DNA of 64,000 nt from Sipunculus nudus (Eukaryota; Annelida; Sipuncula; Golfingiida; Sipunculidae): contig CM049311.1 in assembly GCA_026874595.1 (NCBI GenBank), positions 8,533,676 through 8,597,675 of the forward strand, written 5' to 3'. Below are positions 25,059 through 35,060 of this stretch, piece after piece; the first letter of the stretch is position 1, and every line of letters begins with the position of its first letter. A model generated the notes under the pieces. The model was not told where the DNA came from. It saw only the letters and a list, made by a program, of their open reading frames with translations, and made no database searches. A program made the position numbers and the translations under genes.

Positions 25059-25241
25059 AGGTACAAATTGGGATTGAATACTTGGGGTGCCTGTGGGGAG
25101 GATGAGACTGATGCTGTTCATTCGTTCTTCAGTCCATGCCTGCTGTGTGAGAGATTGATGAGAACAATACAGCATGAACGCTTACTGTTTTTCCACTGCT
25201 TGAAATGGAGACCGGAGATCCATTGGTTAACATATGGAAAG
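25059..25241 (+). other. Exon-like open stretch with splice-site-like ends, unknown
   Basis: 183 bp (61 codons, no stop) flanked by TTTTCTACGCAG on the left and GTATTT on the right, phase 0 at both ends. The reading includes TWGACGEDETDAVHSFFSP and KWRPEIHWLTYGK. Composition is higher in GC than its flanks. It does not resemble the USP47 region expected next, and I recognise no family. It could be a cassette or cryptic exon, or chance. Confidence 0.2.
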
Positions 25242-27224
25242 GTATTTTTTACCTGTGAATAGACAACATTGTTTTGACCCAGGTCGTTGGGTATTTTTAT
25301 CTACCTGTGTACCATGGCCCCATTCTTTAGGTTCCCTCTTTCTTAGGTCATTCAAAGAATAAACTTCAACAAAAGTGAAAAATTTGTAAATTTTGATGCT
25401 CTTTAATGCCTGCATTTAATGGAAGTTGAATGGACAGATAGAAAAGCTCTTTTTGTTATTAGCATATTTTACAGGGGTCAATTCATCTAAATTTTATAGG
25501 GAATCTACAGCTTAAGGATTCAGCTAAAAAAATGGGGATTCAAACGTGCTACAATTGACATATTTAGTTTTTACTATATCTTTTTTTCAGTTCAATTATA
25601 CCACCCTCCTGTGGAGCTTTTTATGAATATGTCAGTTATTGTTCTAAGGCACTGTTGCTGCCTTTGCATGCAATTATTGGTACCATGTCATGTTTATTAC
25701 CATGATTTCATGATATGGAAAGCATTTTCATGACTCGGAAAGCATCCAGATTAGAGTCATGAACTTGTTCATGTCAAGCCTTGTTTTAAAAACATCCCTT
25801 GGGCAAGGTCATCTAAAAGTTCTCTGTTGCCACCCACACCAGGTAAATCTCAGTTCTTTGCCAGCAGTAATGTATTCCAACCAATTTTAACAAATTAATG
25901 AACTAATCAGTGTGAGGATCTAATCAGCATAGTGACCATCAGCATTTCAGTGTGGCATATTAAGACAAAGTTGGCAACCATGGAAGCCTTGAGCTATTCA
26001 GAAAAGATATTCAGAAAACTTGGTAAATGTATTGACATGAGAAATCACTTGGAGTTTCAACACTTAAAAGTTTCTTAGCTTCTCAATTTGAAAAAAAAAA
26101 TCTTTAAAAAGCCCCATTCCTCTAGCATAAGATAAATGTAGGAAACAATGGACCTTTAGCAGCAAAATGTAGGAGCTTTCATGAGAAAGCTGGGATTTTA
26201 GAAAAAAAAATAGCATTAATTTTACAAGAAGCTCAGTCAGTTAACCATATTTGAAAGAGCCTATTTTTCCATATAAAATGTTTTGTTCTTTTTTTTTTTT
26301 TATTCTTGCAGCATAAATGATGGAAGTAGCAGATATTCCCTAAGCAAGGGGAAAAATAATTCTTTACTCCAATATACAATATTGCAGGTTTTCTTAGGTC
26401 TTTGTTGAACATGGAAGCTTTTCAGAAGAGCCAGCTACTCTGGAAATGTAAAGAAAAAAAATTATTATCGTATTTATATTAATTCTTCTGTTATCAGACT
26501 ATTTTTTTAAGTTATAATGATAGTAAGAAAGGTCATAATATCTTTTTCTTCAACTGAGATGTGACATCTTTCTTAAAATTGGCTTATGTGGAGGTTGTTT
26601 TGAGCTTGCGTAGATCATATAAATTTTTTCATTGTCAGAAGATGAGTGCTGCCACTAGCCTTTCATATCCGTCTTCCCACGTTATGGCACTTTTTTGTAA
26701 TAGATAGTTTTTCAAGAAAAGTAGACAATACTTTAGGGAAAAAATTAAAAGAGTAGATTTATAAAATACTAACACTTCAATCACCAAGTTGATAAAAAAG
26801 ACACCACATTGTGGATGAGTAAAAATTGCACAATTTTTTTAACTCCGCTTTTTTTTAGATCTTTGGTAATTTCAATAGATGTACTTCTTATTTCATCAAA
26901 AAATTGCTGCCACCTAATACTCAAGGACACTGTGCTTTACATTTTTTCAGGAAAGACCAATTATTATAATTATTCGCATAATTCTTTCTTGCATAAAAAC
27001 ATTTTATACAAAATTAATTGTTTCCTTCAACAAGGACTTGTCCAATCAAGAAAAATTTAGTGTTTAATGGGGTATTAATGGGGTATAATGGCAGAATATT
27101 ATTAACCAGTTAGGCAGCCATAAGTATGGAAACCTGAAGAAAGGCTTTGTCACAATTATAGTTTTAATATGACAATCTGGTTTACAGGATATGATATAAC
27201 TAAATCGCTTTTATGGACAGTTAG

Positions 27225-27330
27225 GTGTTAGTGAGCCTTGCTCTTTACACTTGTGACCCTGGTTTAATTCCTGGCATCTAAGTCAGTTGTAGTGGCCCGT
27301 ACCAGAAGGATTTTTCTAAGGTGCTCATGT
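27225..27330 (+). mobile_element. Possible decayed tRNA-derived SINE
   Basis: GTTAGTGAGCCTTGCTC resembles an A box, and CCTGGTTTAATTCCTGGC about 40 bases later resembles a tRNA T-arm B box. No partner copy identified in the window. Confidence 0.3.
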
Positions 27331-28002
27331 TCAGTCCCCATTCAGACACTTAAGAACGCAACCATCTGAGCCATCAAAAGTGCATTGCATTTGTTATTAC
27401 TGTTAAACCTTGAAATTATAATCACCAACAGGAACTGAATAAAGTCTTTATATTGTGAGGTCTTGTATAAAAAGAAAAGAAGAATTGGGGCCCGTAAACA
27501 AGTAGTAGTTATTTTGAAATGGTAGCTAAATGGAGGTGGTCATTAAGCACAGTTTTACTTTTACTGTATTACCATTTATACAATCCATGTAAAATAAGAA
27601 ATGTTTAAATAGATTTAAATAAAAATTCAAAGAAATGCCAAAATCCCAATAAATTAGGGAAAAATCCAAAAGAAGCCATGTGGTGGTAATGTAGCATTTT
27701 AAAAGAATTTAATTTCCATTTAAATCATTTATTTAAAATATAATTAAACTGATTAGTAGACATAATATGAACCAAATCATGGATAAATAAGAGATGCGAT
27801 TTAGAATTGTGATTTCTGAATCAAGTATTCTTTTCAGATATGTTTTTATAATTGCAATTAAAAAAATATATTTTATAGAAAAATTAATACTTCTGTGTGC
27901 ATAAAAATGATGTCACTTGACCCAATTAGATATAGATTTTCAAACATATAACCTATATTACCTGTACCTTCACTCTTTACTCTATTTGATATTATTTTAT
28001 AT

Positions 28003-29418
28003 TTGTATCCGCCAAAACAGAGTTTTGCGGATACTGTTTTCAGCCCACCGCCACTGCAGCCGCGTAGGTGTCTGGAGAACTCCTCAGTTATCGCTTGGCG
28101 GAATTTTACGGAACCTGTATGTTTGGGTCACATGTGAACTGGTGCGCCCTGATCTTGTTTTGACCTCTGACCTTTCCTGTCTCCAGTGCGTCCATCTGTG
28201 CGTCTGTTTTGACACATTAACCCACATATTTCGGGAACCGTTTGACGGATCCAGAAAATAATTTTGCACAAATGTAGCCCTTGGATAGCTTTATAACATA
28301 CATAAAAAATGGTGGTGCCACCTGCAACCATTTTTGCACAGCGTCCATCTGTTCATCTGCCTTGGGATAAAATCACTCATATCTCTGCATTGGTTGGACT
28401 TATCCACCTGAAATTTTGCATGCGTATACATCCTGGACAGCTTTCTTGATTTTATGACAGGTGGCGCCACCTACATTCAGGTTTACACTACAGACATCAA
28501 AGCTCATATCTCGGGAACCGTTTGACAGATTGGGCCAAAATTTTACCAGTGTATAGATCTCACATAGCTCTTTATCATAGGCAAAACTGGTGGCACCACC
28601 TGCGACCATTTTTACACAGTGTCCATCTGTTTTTCTGCTGTGGGATAAAATCACTCCTATCTCTGCACTGGTTGGACTAATCTGCCTAAAATATTGCAGG
28701 TTTATACATCTTGGATAGCTTTCTGGATTTTGTGGCAGGTGGTGCCACCTAAATTTATGTTTAAGCTTCAGACATCCAGGCTTATATCTCGGGAACCGTT
28801 TGACAGATTGGGGCAAGTGTATACATCTCACATAACTCTTTATCATGCGCAAAACTGGTGGCGCCACCTGCAACCATTTTTGCCCAGTGTCAGTCTGTTT
28901 GTCTGCCATGGGATAAAATCACTCATATCTCGGCAGTGGTTTGACTTATCTGTCTTAAATTTTGCAGGTTTATACATCTTGGATTGCTTTCTTGATTTTA
29001 TGACAGGTGGCCCCACCTACATTCACATTTACACTGCAGACATCCAAGCTCATATCTCAGGAACCATTTGGCCGATTGGGCGAAAGTTTTGCATGTGTAT
29101 AGATCTGACATAGCTCTCTACCATATGCAAAACTGGTGGTGCCACCTGCAACCATTTTTTCACAGTGTCCATCTGTTTGTCTGCCATTGGATAAAATCAC
29201 TCATATCCTGGCAGTGGTTTGACTTTTTGCATTTGTATATAACTTAGATAGTTTTCTAGATTTTGTGGTACATACACATTTCGGCTGCAGACATCCATGC
29301 TAATATGCAACACCCCTCACTCTTTTTCCCCTTGTTACTCAATCCATGCCTCACTTCATCTGTCCCACTCTGAATTTGGCGGATACACGTAGTCTCCTGT
29401 CGACTACCCGTATTCTAG
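28003..29418 (+). mobile_element. Family B element, copy B1 (Helentron/pearl-like)
   Basis: The 5' end is a hairpin, GTATCCGCCAAAAC/GTTTTGCGGATAC (28005-28034). The body has about 3.5 tandem modules of 265-280 bp (starts near 28327, 28606, 28872 and 29150), each with two GGTGGCGCCACC-like palindromes and GGGAACCGTTTGAC. The 3' end has TTGGCGGATAC (inverted copy of the 5' arm), a GTAGTC...GACTAC hairpin and ATTCTAG. Long open frames on both strands, including one of 169 codons, arise from the tandem modules and are not genes. Confidence 0.8.
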
Positions 29419-29511
29419 TTTGCTTTGTTTTCCATCTCTCTGCCTGTTTTAAAATATTTAAAAATAATTTCATTTGTTAACCATATCCTCCAAATTTTTT
29501 CAAACTAATAA
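29419..29511. repeat. Spacer shared with 49439-49531
   Basis: Starts TTTGCTTTGTTTTCCATC and is nearly identical to the spacer after B3. It links B1 to the 147-bp array and is interrupted at its right end by B2. Confidence 0.75.
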
Positions 29512-30376
29512 TTGTATCCGCCAAAATGAAGTTTTGTGGATACTATGTTTTTGACCGGTATCCGCCGCCGCGGCGTTCGTTTCCGGAGAACTCCTCTGAG
29601 ACTACTGGATGGATTTTTCCGTAACTTGCACAAATTATCGGGTCACATGTGAACTGGTGCCTAACCAAGTGACCTTGACCTCTGACCTTTCCTCTCTGCC
29701 CAGCGTCCGTTTGTGCTTCTGTTTCCACACATAAACCCACATATCTTGGGAACCGTTTGAACGTACCGTTTATAACATACACAAAAATGGTGGCGCCACC
29801 TGCAGCCATTTTCGCACAGCGTCCATCTGTTTGTCTGCCTTGGGTTAAAATCACTCATATCTCTGCAGTGGTTTGACCAGATTACCTGAAATTTGGCATG
29901 CGTATACATCCTGCATAGCGTTCTTGATTTATGACAGGTGGCGCCACCTACATTCATGTTCACGCTGCAGACATTAATGCTTATATCTCCAGACTTGTTT
30001 GACCAATCAGGAAAAAAAAATTACACAAATGTAGCCCTTGGATATCTTTATAACATACACAAAAATGGTGGCGCCACCTGCAGCCATTTTTGCACAGCGT
30101 CCATCTGTTTGTCTGCTGTTTGATAAAATCACTCGTATCCCTGCAGTGGTTTGACTTTTTCACATGAAATTCTGCATGTGTATACATCTTGGATAGTTTA
30201 TTGTTCAAATAACAGATGGCGCCACCTACAATCATGTTTATGTGGCAGAGATCCATTCTAATATGTAACACATGTAAATCTATTTCCCCTTGCCACTCAA
30301 TCCATGCCTCACTTCGCCTGTCCTTCTCTGATTTTGGCGGATACACGTAGTTGCTTGTCGACTACCCGTATTCTAG
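29512..30376 (+). mobile_element. Family B element, copy B2 (inserted; empty site known)
   Basis: 865 bp from TTGTATCCGCC to ATTCTAG. It has the 5' hairpin, modules with GGTGGCGCCACC, the 3' inverted arm TTTTGGCGGATAC and a GTAGTTG...CGACTAC hairpin. Comparison with 49439-49740 shows that the sequence before it (…AATAA) and after it (CTTTTTAAG…) is continuous there, so the element is an insertion with no visible target duplication. Confidence 0.85.
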
Positions 30377-31468
30377 CTTTTTAAGTATTTCACATTTTGT
30401 CCTCAATTTTGCTAAACATTGTTCCTACAAAAATCACAAAAGAGTTAAAAAATCATCTTCAAGGTCAAATCTGCAGAAATGTGAAATTTTTGTGAATCCC
30501 ATAAATTTTGAAGTATTCCACATTTTGTCCTCACGTTTGGTACACCTATTGTCCGTACCAAGTTCTTTGACAAGTTTTAAACCTGATGACCTTGACCAGA
30601 AAAATCTAAGTCAAATCTGCTGAATTATAGTTATTGTCTTGTGAACATGATAACTTTTGAAGTATTTCATATTTTGTCCTCAAATTTGGTACACCAATTG
30701 TTCCTACCAAGTTCTCAGATAAGTTTGAAACCTGAAGAATTTGACCAGGATCTTCAAGGTCAAATCAGCAGAATTATAGTTATTGTTTTGTGGATGAGAT
30801 AACTTTTGAAGGGCTGCATATTTTCCTTCAAAATTTGAAACGCTCTTTGTTCTTACCAAAATTTTATTGGATTTCGAAACCTGGTGACCATGACCTTTTT
30901 CTTCAAGGTCAAATCTGCTGGAATGTAACATTTTTGTGAACCTCATTACTTTCTAGTATTTCCAATTTTTTCCTCAAATTTGGTACTCCAATTGTTACTA
31001 CCAAGTTCTCTCAGATGAATTTGAAACCTGGTGACCTTGATAAGGAACTTCAAGGTCAAATCAGCAGAAATATAGTTATTGTCTTATGACACAATAACTT
31101 TTGAAGGGCTGCATATTTTCTTTCAAAATTTGAAACACTCATTGTTCCCAACAAAGTCTTGGACGTGTTCGAAATCCTGTGACTTTGACCTTGGTCTTCA
31201 AGATCAAATTTATGCAATATCTAGGCTCATCATGACCCCCATAACTTTGAAAGTACTGAAGACTTTTTCTTCAAATTGACACACCAGTTCTTTCTGCCAA
31301 AATGCCATCAGAGTTCGAAAAGGGGTGACCTTGACCTTCAAGGTCTAATCTGCTGAAATCTAGATTCATTGTCTTGAGACATCGCATATTTTATCTCTAT
31401 TGTTTTGGGATGGCCCATAGAGGGGAGTCATGGATCTGTTTTGCACTGCAAAAATGAAGCCATTCTAG
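30377..31468 (+). repeat. Tandem array, about 147-bp unit, seven copies, with a HINE-like 3' end
   Basis: Units start with TTTGAAGTATTTCACATTTT-like words at about 30380, 30508, 30654, 30806, 30950, 31101 and 31248. Each contains 'GACCTTGACC..CTTCAAGGTCAAATCTGC'. The stretch ends with a hairpin (TTTTGCA-C-TGCAAAA, 31437-31453) followed by CCATTCTAG (ends 31468), like the 3' ends of families B and C. It is therefore probably the inner array and 3' end of a fourth element type. Confidence 0.75.
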
Positions 31469-31489
31469 TTTCGAATTTTTAACACATTT

Positions 31490-32008
31490 TTATGTCTTTT
31501 TTTGAGAACTTCAGATGAAGAAGTTGTCCATTTACAGGGCACAGATCTTGAGTGTTGGACCTAGAATCTTCTAACTTGACATCCTTGAGTTCCATGAAAA
31601 ATATCCTTGAAAAACTTGAAATTAGGTTATGGTTACCTATATTTTGCAAATTAAGGGAGAAAACATGATTTTTAAGCACCAAGTGAGTCAGATGGGGCAC
31701 AAATTGTAAACATTTGGCCAAAAATCCTCATACATAACTTTCAGGGAGGTCCCTCAAAATCTCCTTAGAAACTTGAAATGTCCCTCTGACCCATTTTCTG
31801 CAAGCTGTGTAAAAGAACTTGATTTTAACACTCAATTAGTCTGGTAGGCACAAATGGTAGCAGCTGTATGTAGAATAAGGTCACTGTTACCTATATCTGT
31901 GAGCTGTTGGCAAAATGCATGAATTTGAGCACTCTGGGATCCTTTTTGCCCATTTTTCAAGGCTCTTTGAATTCAGCTGAGTGTCATGGCCCATGGGCCA
32001 CTTATTTG
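31490..32008 (+). mobile_element. Family A element, copy A6 (5' truncated)
   Basis: Begins inside the body module (CAGGGCACAGATC, GACCTAGAATCTTCTAACTT) and ends at TTCAGCTGAGTGTCATGGCC, with hairpin GGCCCATGGGCC and terminus CTTATTT. Confidence 0.7.
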
Positions 32009-32401
32009 TATGTTTCAATATAAATGCCATATGATCAGGGAAAAGCATGAAAATAACAATTTGTTTTGCTAAACAGGTAAAAGCACTACATAAATTGTAT
32101 TATATATCTTCTTTGAAAATAAAAATCAAAATAAAAAGTTTTGATACTGGGGGTTAAAATTGACATGGGCAGTGCCTGAGAACCATACCTTTAATTTTTT
32201 TTGCGTTATGAAAAACTTTTTTTTCCTTTAAGCACTGTTCAATTAAATTTCATATCCTGTGTGTATATGCAAAAGTGTTGTAACTCCCACCATTTAAGTA
32301 CTATTGAATGCTCTGTCCCCTCTTTCTCTCTACATCCAACATTCCTTGCTGTCCTCACTGTTCCCTTCTGTGAACCGCCTTGACCCATGGGTCTCTTGTT
32401 C
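32009..32401 (+). mobile_element. Probable second family A 3' end
   Basis: The stretch ends CGCCTTGACCCATGGGTCTC followed by TTGTT, the family A terminal hairpin and end. The 5' part of this copy is not recognisable. Confidence 0.4.
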
Positions 32402-33063
32402 TTGAAAGATTTAATACTTTTTTCCAATAAATCCTGAGTGGTAGCACTAAATTATCTGATGTAATTCTGTTTTATATAAAATCCTCAACAAAAGGAAACT
32501 GCAGTGACCTCCTGGTTGTCCTGTTAATGAGATTCAGTGGGGTCTCTCTGATACTGTGAATTTAATTAACTGATAGGTTAAATCATTTATGTCACATCAA
32601 TACACTGCATAAAAGTCAGTAGCTTGCCAAAAAAAGTCAAACTTCCTCAGTAAGAGGTCCTTGCATTTATTCATCGTTAATAGAGGTGTTCAGATGAAAA
32701 GATAGACAGAAAAACTAACTAGCAATTAAAAATATCCTTTTGGTACCTTGACTTGATGCATGTTATTAAAATTCACCGGTCGTTTTGGTTAATTAGCTTC
32801 CTTAGGGGTTGTCTTGTCCAAAGAGTTGTATTTATGAAAGTAGTACCATGGATCTTTTGAAGCACTTACCAGTAAGTAGCTTTTAGGATAGCCTAATAAA
32901 AAACCCTCTTTTAAAATCTTGTTACCATTTGTGTCATATTGTGGGTGTCATATTATTACCATTTTGAGCTGTATTGTGGGCCTTTACAGGCATATCATCG
33001 CTTCTCAACCTCTGTCTGATCATTGAATGTTCCTAATTATAACAGTGTTTGCTAATTAGCCAG
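32402..33063. other. Intron, nothing recognised
   Basis: AT-rich; no repeats or exons seen. Confidence 0.5.
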
Positions 33064-33453
33064 TATACTATGATTGGCATTTTGTTCGTTAGGGTTTCTA
33101 TTTGCAATGTTTGCGAAAGGGAAACTATCGTGAAAATGAAACCTACATAAGCCCCATCGTCAAAGGCAAGTCAAAAAGCAAAAGATTGCTTTTATAAATA
33201 ATAATTGATCATGTATGTTACCAATAATCTAAGATATTTTTTTAAATAGTCAGATTTTCCAATTATCTGCCAGCAATGAACAGTGATTTCCATTAATTTG
33301 ATATACACACATTTATACTTTGTATGATTAATTTGGATATACTTAGTGTCAGTTATTGTATGTTAAGGTTGTGAAAATTGAGTTCTTGTGAAACAGTGAA
33401 AGGTGAAAATTGCAAAATATTAACCACACAAATATGAAACCAACTTCAGTATA
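33064..33453. mobile_element. MITE-like element with TACTGT-type ends, copy 2
   Basis: Diverged partner of 11115-11503. Left end TATACTATGATTGG with TTTGTTCGTTAGGG; inner TTTGCGAAAGGGAAA and AAAAGATTGCTTTTATAAAT; right end AATATGAAACCAACTTCAGTATA. Order and spacing match copy 1. Confidence 0.55.
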
Positions 33454-34659
33454 CAGGCAGATGTAATGGTTAATTTATAAGTATCTGTTTATTAATTTGT
33501 CTGTTAATATATTTCTGGTTTCTCTGGAATCATTTATTGTAAGTGTATTTGTGATGATGTTTCCTCATAATTATGAGACTTTGGAATAAATCAATTATTT
33601 TTTTCCTATCTAAAGACAAACTTGTCATTTTAGACAAGGAACTTCATAGGTGCATTTATTATGATGTCCAGGTGTGTTTCAACTTTTCATGAATTCAGGA
33701 TTCAGAAGTGATGTTATGTAAGCTGATAGGACCTATCTAGAGTCATGTTGCGAGTCATCTAGGAAACTGCTTAGCAATGGATATCTATCCTTTTGCAATT
33801 ATACCTCTCTACTCATCCAGTGATCTTAACTTGGCTGTTCTATGAGTATGGAATTAACAGAAAAAAAGAATACATGTAAATATCCAAACCAGTGCATAAA
33901 TCCCATCTGGTAACTGCAGTCATTTCCTACAGGTTGAGAAATTCATCATTTATGCAGGGAGAGTTACCAACATGTGGAGTCATAAGAATCTTTATGGTGG
34001 GTGTTGTTAGAAAGTATGTTTACATATTTAACAATTAGTCAGGTATATTTCAAGTGCCAGTATACTTGCAGGCCATAAAGTGGTAAAATATGGTAAATGA
34101 TAAAATATGTGAAACCTGGAGATTTTTTACTTCAGTCTTTGATATCACAATGTTCCCCACTCTCACGTCCCAGATGAGGCCTTTTGCCAGAGTAGCAAAA
34201 CTTCTGCTACACTTTCACAATTTGTTGTTTATCAGACTTATTAGAGACATGGATGTCTCATCTGCAGGGGACTTGATGACAGGATGTACAGCTGATCTCC
34301 CTGGGTGGAACCAGTGACAGGTTGTTGTGTTTAATCCAACACTGGCTGGCCCAGGGTGACACCAGGGGTACTTCAGGAAATCTTGAAAATCTTATATGAA
34401 GGTTGTGAGGATGCATAAAGAGCAGTGATAGTGGGATAACGTATGCAAATCCATATGTAATTAATTCAAACTACAGACCATGATGTGACAAATTTGAATA
34501 AATTTTAAAAAATACACACAACAAATCATTATTATTAGATGCTCTGAGGACACTTACATCTACAGAATCAAGTAAAAACTATTCATCTACTTTTCTTTGT
34601 AAGCTGGATACCTATAGACAATTTTGAAATGTAATTTCTTTTTATATATCTGTCTGTCC
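33454..34659. other. Intron, nothing recognised
   Basis: No repeat family seen. An open frame at 34090-34317 has no recognised motif. Confidence 0.5.
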
Positions 34660-35060
34660 TTTAACTTTTAGTGTCGCTGCAATAACTTTCTGGGGCTTTC
34701 ACCATAACTACTGACCAATAGAATATCTCAACCAGGTTTGATTATAGGCAGAATCAATGCTTATCTATTGAGGTCTGAGGTCACAAGGCTACTTTGTGGT
34801 GTTGCCACGATAACTGATCAGGAATGTGGTGGATTTTGATGAAATTCAACAGAAATATTAACTAATATTACTTCTTGCCTAACTTCAATTACTGCAAAAA
34901 TCGATGCATATTTAATGAGATCAGAGGTTACCAGACTTTTATGGATATTCATGAAATTCATTATAGATAATAACCAATACAGTTCCTCAAATGAATTTAA
35001 TTCTCAGCCATACTCACATATATATATAATGAGGTCAGAGGTCACAAGACATATAAGACG
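34660..35060 (+). repeat. Degenerate tandem array, about 145-150 bp unit
   Basis: Three diverged units, each ending in a GAGGTCAGAGGTCACAAG-like word (34769, 34918, 35032). This is typical of the inner arrays of HINE/pearl-like elements, but no element ends are visible. Confidence 0.6.

Larger units (their letters stand above)
24582..28002. other. Intron, with one exon-like stretch and a possible old SINE
   Basis: No recognised gene. The exon-like open stretch 25059-25241 and a possible SINE trace at 27225-27330 are listed separately. The rest is AT-rich and featureless to me. Confidence 0.45.

Noticed and set aside
28400-28909. 169-codon minus-strand open frame, longest in the window
   Set aside because: Lies wholly in the tandem modules of element B1; its sequence repeats with the module, and similar frames appear on the other strand and in B2.
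28327-29300. Possible CRISPR-like regular repeats
   Set aside because: Regular spacing comes from 265-280 bp tandem modules in an animal mobile element, not short repeats with unique spacers.
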